NCBI GenBank assembly: GCA_023381615.1
Contig: JAMCQL010000017.1
Location: forward strand, 1 to 55,425
Reading direction: 5' to 3'
Origin: Bacteroidota bacterium
GTDB taxonomy: Bacteria; Bacteroidota; Ignavibacteria; Kryptoniales; JAKASW01
Length of the DNA: 55,425 nt
How positions within the stretch are numbered: the first letter of the stretch is position 1; each line of letters opens with the position of its first letter. Both the position numbers and the translations under genes were made by a program. This document shows positions 8,574-18,286 of this stretch, piece by piece. Under the pieces are notes generated by a model. The model had not been told where the DNA came from. It did no database searches and was given only the letters and a program-made list of their open reading frames with translations.

Positions 8574-8639
8574 AGGTGACCGTCACTTGTGTAAACATTG
8601 CAATCCAGTGACGATCTGACATAGAAGTGACGGTCACCT
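8574..8639. repeat. Family E repeat, core only (66 bp)
   Basis: Ends are AGGTGACCGTCACTT and AAGTGACGGTCACCT, a perfect 15-bp terminal inverted repeat. The interior is diverged from the copies at 3672-3733 and 6595-6656. The long left half of the 146-bp copies is absent, which defines the mobile unit. Confidence 0.8.
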
Positions 8640-8650
8640 TAGTGGCGATG

Positions 8651-8677
8651 TTGTTCAACAGTTACACTGTTGAACAA
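8651..8677. repeat. Hairpin TTGTTCAACAG / CTGTTGAACAA
   Basis: An 11-bp perfect stem with loop TTACA in the gap between DUF4402 and htrA. A second small hairpin, TCCGACAG / CTGTCGGA with loop TACAG, is at 8720-8740. The rest of this gap has no gene. Confidence 0.5.
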
Positions 8678-8911
8678 AACCCATCCAAGAGTTAGTCTCC
8701 TGAGACAGCATGGACAGTGTCCGACAGTACAGCTGTCGGAGTACGAGCAAGAGCACGGAGAAAGAAAACTTTTCCCTTCTGCGCGTGTCCATGTTTGATC
8801 CTAAAAATCCCTTTGATCACACCAACTCCCGGCTATTCATTGAAACTCTGCCCGATTTTGGCTATACTAACATCATAGTAGTTCTCTCAAAACAACTAAT
8901 TCCACTGAAAA

Positions 8912-10429
8912 ATGAGTTGCGAAATGCTGAATAGACTTATCCGCAGGATCTCGACGAGTCCCTACGGTCGACGACTCCTCTACGAGTTTATGAACTCGAA
9001 GAGTTGTAAACCTACGGGTCGGGTCATCGACGACTCGTCGAGGGCTATCGACCCGCAGGGTCGTAGACAAATCATCGACCTTCGGACAATAATAAAAAGC
9101 CGTTTGCTCAATTTTTCTCAAGCTCTCTTTGAATCGAAAAGAATCTTTGTGAGTCTGCCGATTCTATTCTTCGTTTTGCTGAGTCTGTCAATTCGAATTG
9201 CCTCAGCCCAATCCACAGGTCAACGACTCCTCTACGAGTTTATGAACTCGAAGAGTTGTAAACCTACGGTCGACGACTCCCGACGGGTCGGGTCATCGAC
9301 GACTCGTCGAGGTCTTCGACTCGATGAGCCGAGCCGTCGGCCCGATAGGGTCGTTGACGACTCGTCGAGATCCTCCGGAGGCGACCCGACTTCGAGCCGG
9401 AGAAATGCAATCACGAAAGCGGTTCAGGAGATAAGCCCGGCTGTAGTGGGGATCAACGTGACTGCGGTACAGGAACAGCAGGTCAGTCCGTTCGCGATGG
9501 ACGATCCGTTCTTTAGACAGTTCTTCCGCAACGATCCTTTATTCAATCAAATGTTCGGAAAACAGAAAATTGAAGTCCAAAGCCTCGGTTCCGGTTTCAT
9601 CATCTCGCCTGACGGCTATATCGTAACGAACGAACACGTCGTGAAGAATGCGACAAGGGTTATAGTAACGATGACCGACGGAAGCAAGCGAAGTGCAAAA
9701 ATCATCGGACACGACAATCAAACAGACATTGCGCTCTTGAAAATCGACGGTGATAAGCTTCCCTACTGCAAACTCGGCGACAGCGACAGCATTCTTGTCG
9801 GCGAGTGGGTCATCGCATTCGGGAATCCGTTCGGACTTTTCGACATAAACGACAAGCCAACGGTAACAGTTGGAGTCGTGAGTTCAGTCGGCATGAATCT
9901 CGCAAAAATCGGCTCGCGGAATTACAGCAGCATGATCGAGACCGACGCGGCAATCAACCCCGGGAATTCCGGCGGTCCACTCGTCGATGCGGATGGAAAA
10001 ATCATCGGCGTAAACACGATGATCTACACCGGCGGAGTCAGCCAATCGTACATCGGTTACGGCTTCGCAATTCCGATTAACAAAGTCAAAAGAGTCGTTG
10101 ATGAATTGAAAAAGAACGGCAAGGTCGTTCACGACAGTTGGATCGGACTCGAGCTGCAGTCGGTCGATCAGCAGATCGCAAAATATTTCGGACTCAGTGA
10201 ACCATCCGGTGCGCTGGTGAACAATGTCGAAACCGGGAGTCCAGCCGAGAAAAGCGGATTCAAACCCGGCGATTTGATATTGAAATATCAAGGAAAGCCC
10301 GTGCGAAACGCGGATGCGCTTCAATCCCAGCTCGACGACTTGCGGCCGGGAGAAAAAGTGAATTTCGAAATCCTGCGCGGCAATAAACTAATGAAATTTT
10401 CATTGCGAGTCGGAACGAAAGGCAATTGA
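8912..10429 (+). CDS. HtrA/Do-type periplasmic serine protease with palindromic inserts
   Basis: A trypsin-like protease of the DegP/DegS class that degrades misfolded envelope proteins. Catalytic triad (numbered from 8912): His242 (TNEHVV), Asp272 (QTDIALL) and Ser353 (NPGNSGGP). One C-terminal PDZ domain is visible (about 405-500, GALVNNVETGSPAEKSGF, PGDLILKYQGKPV). The hydrophobic signal segment is IFVSLPILFFVLLSLSIRIASA. Directly behind it sits a 56-residue Arg/Ser-rich insert encoded by a family A element (9212-9379). A second element (8940-9086) lies before or within the N-terminus. The true start is unclear: ATG 8912 reads through that element; TTG 9104 or GTG 9149 would start after it. 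The stop is directly followed by the purB ATG, so the two are coupled. Confidence 0.88.
   Translation: MSCEMLNRLIRRISTSPYGRRLLYEFMNSKSCKPTGRVIDDSSRAIDPQGRRQIIDLRTIIKSRLLNFSQALFESKRIFVSLPILFFVLLSLSIRIASAQSTGQRLLYEFMNSKSCKPTVDDSRRVGSSTTRRGLRLDEPSRRPDRVVDDSSRSSGGDPTSSRRNAITKAVQEISPAVVGINVTAVQEQQVSPFAMDDPFFRQFFRNDPLFNQMFGKQKIEVQSLGSGFIISPDGYIVTNEHVVKNATRVIVTMTDGSKRSAKIIGHDNQTDIALLKIDGDKLPYCKLGDSDSILVGEWVIAFGNPFGLFDINDKPTVTVGVVSSVGMNLAKIGSRNYSSMIETDAAINPGNSGGPLVDADGKIIGVNTMIYTGGVSQSYIGYGFAIPINKVKRVVDELKKNGKVVHDSWIGLELQSVDQQIAKYFGLSEPSGALVNNVETGSPAEKSGFKPGDLILKYQGKPVRNADALQSQLDDLRPGEKVNFEILRGNKLMKFSLRVGTKGN
8940..9086. repeat. Family A palindromic element, 147 bp, at the htrA 5' end
   Basis: Opposite orientation to 4828-4986: begins TCCGCAGGATCTCGACGAGT and ends ATCGACCTTCGGA, with the same nested hairpins inside. 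Its length is 49 codons. If translation of htrA starts at 8912 it is read through in frame; otherwise it is leader. Confidence 0.8.
9212..9379. repeat. Family A palindromic element, 168 bp, inside htrA
   Basis: Begins TCCACAGGTCAACGACTC and ends GACTCGTCGAGATCCTCCGGA-like sequence. It is exactly 56 codons, in frame, without stops. It encodes STGQRLLYEFMNSKSCKPT... to ...VVDDSSRSSG between the signal peptide and the protease domain. Confidence 0.88.
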
Positions 10430-11734
10430 ATGATCAAACGCTACTCACCTGTTGAACTAAGCGCCGTATGGAGCGAAGAAAACAAATTTAAAATTTGGCT
10501 CGACGTGGAAATCGCGGCGATGGAAGAGCAGACTGAACTCGGAAAGGTTCCTGCTGACGCGCTCGCGGAGGTAAAAGCCAAGGCAAAGTTCGACGTGGCA
10601 AGAATAGATGAAATCGAGCGCACCGTTAAGCACGACGTCGTTGCGTTTCTGACAAATATAAGCGAGAATGTCGGACCGGCGGCGCGATTCGTTCATCTCG
10701 GAATGACTTCTTCGGATGTGGTCGACACGGCGTCGGCAATTCAACTGAAGCAGTCCGGTGAAATAATCCTGAAGCATCTTACGCAGCTCCGCGAGATGAT
10801 CGGCGAGTTAAGTTTGAAATACAAAGACGCCGCGATGATCGGGCGGACGCACGGAGTCCATGCCGAGCCTGTTACATTCGGATTGAAGATGGCTGTCTGG
10901 TACGACGAGCTTGGAAGGGACGTCGAAAGAATAAAGAGCGCAATCGAAGAGATCTCAGTCGCAAAAATTTCCGGAGCCGTCGGGACTTACTCGCACATCT
11001 CGCCGGAAGTTGAAAAATATGTCGCGAAAAAATTTGGCTTGCGTCCTTCGATAGCATCCACGCAAGTGATCCAGCGCGACAGGCACGCGCAGTTCATGAC
11101 GGTTCTCGCGGTGGTTGCAGGAACGCTGGAGAAGATGGCGCTCGAAGTGCGTCATCTCCAGAGGACGGAAGTCCTCGAAGCCGAGGAGCCGTTTACGAAA
11201 GGACAGAAAGGCTCATCCGCGATGCCGCATAAGCGCAATCCCGTCAACGCGGAAAGAATCTGCGGAATGGCTCGGCTCGTCAGGTCGTACGCGATGTCAG
11301 CTCTGGAGAATCAGGCATTGTGGCACGAAAGAGACATCTCACATTCATCGGTTGAGCGGGTGATCTTCCCTGACGCGACGCTCGGTCTCGACTTCATGAT
11401 CATTGAGTCGCAAAAAATTTTCAAGAACTTCGTTGTTTATCCGGAAAAGATGGAGAAGAACCTTCAAATCACTCATGGACTTTTCTTCTCCGAAGATGTA
11501 TTGCTGAAATTGATCGAAAAAGGTTTGACGAGAGAACAGGCTTACACACTGGTCCAGAGAAATGCGATGCACTGTTGGGAGACCGGCGAAGATTTCCTGA
11601 CTGCGCTGGCGAACGATCACGAAGTGGCAGAGAAGGTTACGCGGGACGAACTCGAAAAAGTTTTCGATTTGAATTCACTTCTAAAGAACGTCGATTACAT
11701 CTACAAAACATTAGGACTCTCCGAAGTATCCTGA
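10430..11734 (+). CDS. purB: Adenylosuccinate lyase
   Basis: A 434-aa fumarase/aspartase-superfamily enzyme that releases fumarate from SAICAR and from adenylosuccinate in purine synthesis. Visible motifs: RFVHLGMTSSDVVDTA (about 86-101), the GRTHGVHAEPVTFG stretch with its conserved His, and the signature loop GSSAMPHKRNP at 261-271 holding the catalytic Ser. Length is normal. ATG follows the htrA stop with no gap, and a small membrane protein follows. Confidence 0.96.
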   Translation: MIKRYSPVELSAVWSEENKFKIWLDVEIAAMEEQTELGKVPADALAEVKAKAKFDVARIDEIERTVKHDVVAFLTNISENVGPAARFVHLGMTSSDVVDTASAIQLKQSGEIILKHLTQLREMIGELSLKYKDAAMIGRTHGVHAEPVTFGLKMAVWYDELGRDVERIKSAIEEISVAKISGAVGTYSHISPEVEKYVAKKFGLRPSIASTQVIQRDRHAQFMTVLAVVAGTLEKMALEVRHLQRTEVLEAEEPFTKGQKGSSAMPHKRNPVNAERICGMARLVRSYAMSALENQALWHERDISHSSVERVIFPDATLGLDFMIIESQKIFKNFVVYPEKMEKNLQITHGLFFSEDVLLKLIEKGLTREQAYTLVQRNAMHCWETGEDFLTALANDHEVAEKVTRDELEKVFDLNSLLKNVDYIYKTLGLSEVS

Positions 11735-11742
11735 GGAAAAGC

Positions 11743-12072
11743 GTGAAAAACACTATCCGTCTTAAGGACGGACTGCAAAACAAACCGTTCTTAGTTTGGC
11801 TCGGTGGTTTCTACGGGCTTCTTGTCGGTTTGACCATTGCTATGGCAGCGCAGATAACTTTTTTAAAATTTTCGCTCGGCCCAATTAAGTCGATAACACT
11901 AATCGTGCTTGCGGGAGGGGCGTCTGCTGCAGGTTCCCACATAGTCAGCAAACATCTGTTCCACGAAGACGAATTGCTCCTCAGCAGGCCTTTACATTAC
12001 GTCCTGTTCTTTTCACTGCTTCCAATTCTTGTGTTAATTCTGTCAATAATACTTTTCTTCAGCCCAGACTAG
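11743..12072 (+). CDS. Small membrane protein, unknown function
   Basis: A 109-aa protein from GTG 11743, chosen because GAGGAAAA lies just upstream and the longer frame only overlaps purB. Three hydrophobic segments are visible: WLGGFYGLLVGLTIAMAAQI, IKSITLIVLAGGASAAGSHI and YVLFFSLLPILVLILSIILFF. There is a basic N-terminus and no known motif. It starts 8 bases after purB, so it is likely the last gene of the htrA-purB operon. Confidence 0.6.
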   Translation: MKNTIRLKDGLQNKPFLVWLGGFYGLLVGLTIAMAAQITFLKFSLGPIKSITLIVLAGGASAAGSHIVSKHLFHEDELLLSRPLHYVLFFSLLPILVLILSIILFFSPD

Positions 12073-12085
12073 GAAATAGGATAGA

Positions 12086-12526
12086 ACACGGATGACACCG
12101 ATTTACACGGATCAAAACAATGTTGCATGAGGAAATTACCGGTCCAGTTATCCGCGCATTTTATAAAGTGAACAACAATCTCGGATTTGGATTCCTGGAG
12201 AAAGTTTACGAGAACGCCTTGAAGTTGGAATTGACAAAAATGGGGCTCAGAGTTGACCAACAGAAGAACGTTCGAGTGTATTATGACGGGACGGAGGTTG
12301 GCGATTATTACGCAGATTTGATGGTGAATGACGTTGTAATAATAGAGTTGAAAGCAGCAGAAAGTCTGTGTGAAGAGCACGAGGCTCAATTAATAAACTA
12401 TCTGAAAGCCACAAATATCGAAGTGGGATTATCATTAAACTTTGGTAAGAAGGCAGAGTTCAGGAGAAAAATTTTTACAAATGACAGAAAGAACTTATAA
12501 TCCGTGCGAATCCGTGTCATCCGTGT
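12086..12526. mobile_element. GxxExxY gene between 27-bp inverted repeats
   Basis: Left end 12086-12112 (ACACGGATGACACCG... to ...ACACGGAT) and right end 12500-12526 (its reverse complement with about 3 mismatches) tightly enclose one gene. It looks like a mobile gene cassette. No recombinase is inside, so any movement would need help in trans or homologous recombination at the repeats. Confidence 0.55.
12120..12500 (+). CDS. GxxExxY family protein (PD-(D/E)XK-like fold)
   Basis: A 126-aa protein of the GxxExxY family (Pfam PDDEXK_3). The naming motif is GFLEKVYENAL; further features are the YYADLMVNDVVIIELKA core with D...ExK-like residues and the GLSLNFGKKAEFRRK ending. The fold is nuclease-like, but no biochemical role has been firmly shown. 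A homologue with different flanks is at 41367-41783. Start ATG 12120 has no strong Shine-Dalgarno. Confidence 0.85.
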   Translation: MLHEEITGPVIRAFYKVNNNLGFGFLEKVYENALKLELTKMGLRVDQQKNVRVYYDGTEVGDYYADLMVNDVVIIELKAAESLCEEHEAQLINYLKATNIEVGLSLNFGKKAEFRRKIFTNDRKNL

Positions 12527-12563
12527 GCCATTATCTTTTTCACAACTGAGTTAGGAGACCACA

Positions 12564-14060
12564 ATGCCAAAAGTATTCAAGAATCTTATCGGCGGTAAAG
12601 AGAAAGACGCCGTATCAGGAAGAACATTTGAGAATCGAAATCCTGCCGACTGGAACGAAGTCGTCGGAATATTTCCAAAGAGTGACAAGCGTGATGTCGA
12701 TGCGGCGGTTGACGCGGCGAAGCAGGCATACAGAGAATGGAGCCTCTACCCCGCTCCGCGACGCGGAGATATCGTCAAGAAAGCCGGCGACATCATGGTG
12801 GCGCGGAAGGAAGAACTTGCGAGAGAAATGACTCGCGAGATGGGAAAAGTCCTCGTCGAAACACGCGGCGATGTGCAGGAAGGAATCGACACGGCTTATT
12901 ATTCAGCGAGCGAGGGACGGCGTATGTTCGGAGTAACCGCGCCGAGCGAACTTCAAAACAAGTTCACGATGTCGATGCGAGTCTCTGTCGGTGTAGCGGG
13001 AGTCATCAGCCCGTGGAATTTCCCGATGGCGATTCCAACATGGAAGATTTTCCCCGCGCTTGTTTCCGGAGACACTATCGTTTTCAAACCTGCTTCGGAC
13101 ACTCCGAAGACCGCTGCGACGCTCGTTGAAATTCTTGTCGAAGCCGGAGTGCCGGCAGGAGTTCTCAATATTGTTCACGGCGGCGGAAACGAAGTCGGTA
13201 TGGCTATCGTTGAACACGAGGACGTTGAGCTGATCAGCTTCACGGGTTCAACTGCGGTTGGAAAGAAAATTTCCGAGATAGCTTCAAGGTCGTTGAAGCG
13301 CGTGTCTCTCGAATTAGGCGGGAAAAACGCTGAAATCGTGATGGACGACGCCAACCTTGAACTTGCCCTCGACGGAATTCTGTGGGGGGCTTTCGGAACG
13401 ACGGGCCAGCGCTGCACTGCGACAAGCCGGCTGATTCTTCACGAAAAGATCTACGACAAATTCCTCGATATGCTTGCCGAGAGGGCTTCAAGATTGAAAC
13501 TGGGGAATGGGCTGGACGAATCGGTCGAAGTCGGACCGTGCGTCAACGAGTCGCAGAGAGAGAAAGTTCATTCTTACACCGAGATTGGAAAGAAAGAAGG
13601 AGCGAGGCTTGTGATCGGCGGCGAGTTCGCAAAAGGCGGTGACCTCGACAAAGGCTGGTTCTACAAACCGACAATCTTCGCGGAAGTAACTCCAAACATG
13701 ACGATCGCGATAGAAGAAATTTTCGGCCCGGTTCTCTCGGTTATGAAGGCGAAATCTATAGACCATGCAATCGAACTTTTGAACGGAACTATTTACGGCT
13801 TGAGTTCTGCCGTCTACACGAGAAATATCAACCACGCCTTCAAGGCGATTCGCGATATCAAAGCCGGCATCACTTACATCAATGCCCCGACAATCGGCGC
13901 GGAGACGCACATGCCGTTCGGCGGAGTCAAACAGACCGGGAACGGACACAGAGAAGGCGGTGCAAGCGCATTCGAATTCTTCAGCGAGATAAAAACAGTT
14001 TACGTCGATTACAGCGACAAATTACAGAGAGCGCAAATTGACACTTATCGCAATTCTTAA
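12564..14060 (+). CDS. Aldehyde dehydrogenase, probably 2-aminoadipate semialdehyde dehydrogenase
   Basis: A 498-aa NAD(P)-dependent ALDH. Motifs: PWNFPMAIPTWKIFPAL, the cofactor-loop FTGSTAVGKKI, catalytic Glu250 (LELGGKNA) and nucleophile Cys284 (GQRCTATSRL), spaced 34 residues as in the family, and EEIFGPVLSV. A TTAGGAGACC ribosome-binding site precedes ATG. The gene 60 bases downstream is lysine 6-aminotransferase, whose product is 2-aminoadipate 6-semialdehyde, so oxidation of that semialdehyde to 2-aminoadipate is the likely job. The ALDH family call is secure; the substrate is from context. Confidence 0.88.
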   Translation: MPKVFKNLIGGKEKDAVSGRTFENRNPADWNEVVGIFPKSDKRDVDAAVDAAKQAYREWSLYPAPRRGDIVKKAGDIMVARKEELAREMTREMGKVLVETRGDVQEGIDTAYYSASEGRRMFGVTAPSELQNKFTMSMRVSVGVAGVISPWNFPMAIPTWKIFPALVSGDTIVFKPASDTPKTAATLVEILVEAGVPAGVLNIVHGGGNEVGMAIVEHEDVELISFTGSTAVGKKISEIASRSLKRVSLELGGKNAEIVMDDANLELALDGILWGAFGTTGQRCTATSRLILHEKIYDKFLDMLAERASRLKLGNGLDESVEVGPCVNESQREKVHSYTEIGKKEGARLVIGGEFAKGGDLDKGWFYKPTIFAEVTPNMTIAIEEIFGPVLSVMKAKSIDHAIELLNGTIYGLSSAVYTRNINHAFKAIRDIKAGITYINAPTIGAETHMPFGGVKQTGNGHREGGASAFEFFSEIKTVYVDYSDKLQRAQIDTYRNS

Positions 14061-14121
14061 TTTTGAATTCTCAATTAAAGATTCAAAATTTAAAATCTAA
14101 AATTCCTAAAAGGGTGAATTT

Positions 14122-15522
14122 ATGACGTTTAATGAAGTCAAGCAGAAGAAAGAACATCCCGTGAGCACAGGCGACATTGCTTATTCTCAAAACATCGGCC
14201 CCGAACAGGTTATGGACGTTTTGCGCAAGCACATGCTTGTCGACGGATTCGACATTGTATTCGACTTGAAACGAAGCAAAGGATCGTATGTCTTCGACTC
14301 GAAGCGGAAGAAATATTATCTTGATTTCTTCACATTCTTTGCATCGTCTCCGGTCGGATTCAACCATCCGAAGATGACAACACCGGAGTTCATGGAAAAA
14401 CTTGCTTACGTTTCGTTGAGCAAGCCGTCGAGCTCAGACTCGTACACAGTCGAGATGGCTGAATTTGTCGACACGTTTTCAAGGATTGCCATCCCCGATT
14501 ATTTGCCGCACGCTTTCTTCATCGAAGGCGGCGCGCTTGCGGTCGAAAACGCTTTGAAGGCAGCTTTCGACTACAGGATGCAAAAGAATCTTCGAAGCGG
14601 GTTTTACAGATCCGAAGATGATGAAAGTCGTTTGAAAGTAATCCATTTCAGAAGAGCTTTCCACGGACGGACTGGCTACACGCTTTCGCTGACGAACACC
14701 GATCCGATCAAGACGAAGTATTATCCGAAATTCAATTGGCCGCGAATTCACAATCCGGCGATCAGGTTTCCATTGAATGATGAGAATCTGAGATTCATTA
14801 AACAAGAAGAAGAAATTGCGATCAACCAGATAAAGCAGGCAATTGTCGAATTCGGTAAAGACATTGCTGCTTTGATAGTCGAGCCGATACAGGCTGAAGG
14901 CGGCGACAAACATTTCCGAAAAGAATTCTTCGTCCGACTGCGCGAGCTTTGCTCAGAGAACGACATCATCATGATCATGGACGAAGTGCAGACCGGAGTT
15001 GGACTCACGGGAAAGATGTGGGCTCACCAGCATTATGTTCAGCCCGATGCAATCTCATTTGGAAAGAAAGCGCAGGTCTGCGGCGTCCTCGCGGGGAATA
15101 AGTTCAACGAAGTGAAAGAGAACGTGTTCAACACTCCCGGCAGAATCAACAGTACATGGGGCGGCAATCTTACCGACATGGTGCGGTTTACGAAGTATCT
15201 CCAGATCATCGAAGAGGAAAAGTTAATAGACAACACCGTAAAGGTTGGCGAGCATTTGCTCACGCGTCTGCGCGAAGTCGAGTCAGAATTTCCACATCTC
15301 GTTTTGAATTCACGCGGACTCGGCCTGTTCTGCGCCTTCGACATGCCGTCGCCGGAGAAGCGCCTCGAACTCCGCCAGCACGTGTTCGACAAAAACTTGC
15401 TCCTGATCGGCTGCGGCGAACGGACAATTCGCTTCCGACCACCACTGAATCTCAACAAAGCAGAAGTCGAGGAAGGAATAGAAATTATCAAGAAATCGCT
15501 TGCGGAAATGAGCGTGGACTGA
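14122..15522 (+). CDS. lat: L-lysine 6-transaminase
   Basis: A 466-aa class III PLP aminotransferase that moves the epsilon-amino group of lysine to 2-oxoglutarate. Features typical of the Lat subgroup: DFFTFFASSPVGFNHP, HAFFIEGGALAVENALKAA, HFRRAFHGRTGYTLSLTNT, IMDEVQTGVGLTGKMWA, and the PLP lysine in SFGKKAQVCG (Lys315). Together with the upstream dehydrogenase it would convert lysine to 2-aminoadipate. AAAAGGGTG lies before ATG. A probable terminator follows at 15697-15732. Confidence 0.92.
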   Translation: MTFNEVKQKKEHPVSTGDIAYSQNIGPEQVMDVLRKHMLVDGFDIVFDLKRSKGSYVFDSKRKKYYLDFFTFFASSPVGFNHPKMTTPEFMEKLAYVSLSKPSSSDSYTVEMAEFVDTFSRIAIPDYLPHAFFIEGGALAVENALKAAFDYRMQKNLRSGFYRSEDDESRLKVIHFRRAFHGRTGYTLSLTNTDPIKTKYYPKFNWPRIHNPAIRFPLNDENLRFIKQEEEIAINQIKQAIVEFGKDIAALIVEPIQAEGGDKHFRKEFFVRLRELCSENDIIMIMDEVQTGVGLTGKMWAHQHYVQPDAISFGKKAQVCGVLAGNKFNEVKENVFNTPGRINSTWGGNLTDMVRFTKYLQIIEEEKLIDNTVKVGEHLLTRLREVESEFPHLVLNSRGLGLFCAFDMPSPEKRLELRQHVFDKNLLLIGCGERTIRFRPPLNLNKAEVEEGIEIIKKSLAEMSVD

Positions 15523-15550
15523 CGCTTTCTAAAAGTCGAAGCTCTCACTA

Positions 15551-15688
15551 ATGTGGCGCTTCGTGGTAAGAAGGAGCTACTTGAGAAAATTGGACGGCAC
15601 GTTCAGACAAGACTGTTGCGAACGTAGTGCATCCAAGAAAGCGGCAGAGGCAAGGGCAGCAGCGAAGAATGAAGTGAAGAAAGGATAA
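15551..15688 (+). CDS. Possible 45-aa basic small protein
   Basis: The open frame MWRFVVRRSYLRKLDG... ends in a Lys/Ala-rich tail (SKKAAEARAAAKNEVKKG) reminiscent of small histone-like tails. No good Shine-Dalgarno is seen. It lies between lat and the terminator 9 bases downstream, which is where a short last gene would sit. Could be chance. Confidence 0.3.
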   Translation: MWRFVVRRSYLRKLDGTFRQDCCERSASKKAAEARAAAKNEVKKG

Positions 15689-15696
15689 GCAGGAAA

Positions 15697-15732
15697 AAAG
15701 CGGAGGCGGCGTGGAGACATGCCGCCTGCTTT
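15697..15732 (+). terminator. Rho-independent-type terminator after lat
   Basis: AGGCGGC (15704-15710) pairs with GCCGCCT (15721-15727), extended by AAAGC/GCTTT outside. A run of eight T follows about 10 bases later. Confidence 0.65.
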
Positions 15733-15802
15733 CTGTTAAACCTTTTTTTTGTCTAACGGTGTATCTTTGAAATCCACTCCGAGAGTCTTGGCAATTACTC
15801 GA

Positions 15803-15912
15803 TAGTGTAGTGTCTCATAAATCTCGTGACTTATCGTTCAACTCCTCTACGAGGTCGTAGAGGAAACGTTTTTCAAGTACCAATAGTAAAGAGCGTTGGA
15901 GACACTACACTA
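15803..15912. repeat. 110-bp element with 14-bp perfect terminal inverted repeats
   Basis: TAGTGTAGTGTCTC (15803-15816) and GAGACACTACACTA (15899-15912). The interior contains a family A-like hairpin, ACTCCTCTACGAGGTCGTAGAGG, at 15841-15863. It ends just before a transposase gene fragment, so it may have inserted into that gene. Confidence 0.65.
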
Positions 15913-15914
15913 GA

Positions 15915-16025
15915 TTTCATGACAGAATAATCAGAAACGACACAGAACTGTTCAATGTGAGAAATTATATCCGAAACAATCCTCTTTCGTGGGACGGTGA
16001 TGAAGAAAACCCAGACAGAATCTAA
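15915..16025 (+). pseudogene. C-terminal fragment of a REP-associated (IS200-like) transposase
   Basis: The 36-codon frame ends in IIRNDTELFNVRNYIRNNPL and SWDGDEENPDRI-stop. This matches the usual end of RAYT-type Y1 transposases (a Y-I-x-x-N-P-x-x-W helix). The catalytic HUH part is missing, cut off by the 110-bp inverted-repeat element immediately upstream. Confidence 0.65.
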
Positions 16026-16039
16026 GCAGAGCTGGGTTT
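16007..16039. terminator. Possible terminator downstream of obg
   Basis: AAACCCAG (16007-16014) and CTGGGTTT (16032-16039) form an 8-bp stem with a 17-base loop, 41 bases past the obg stop on the minus strand and followed there by TTCTTC. It overlaps the end of the transposase fragment. Confidence 0.4.
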
Positions 16040-16079
16040 AAACCTGACTATACATACCGATCCATGACTCTTGTGGCGA

Positions 16080-18285
<2,206 letters not shown>

Positions 18286-18286
<1 letters not shown>

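Noticed and set aside
11575..11742. Start of the long plus frame inside purB
   Set aside because: It only overlaps purB in another phase; the membrane protein starts at 11743.
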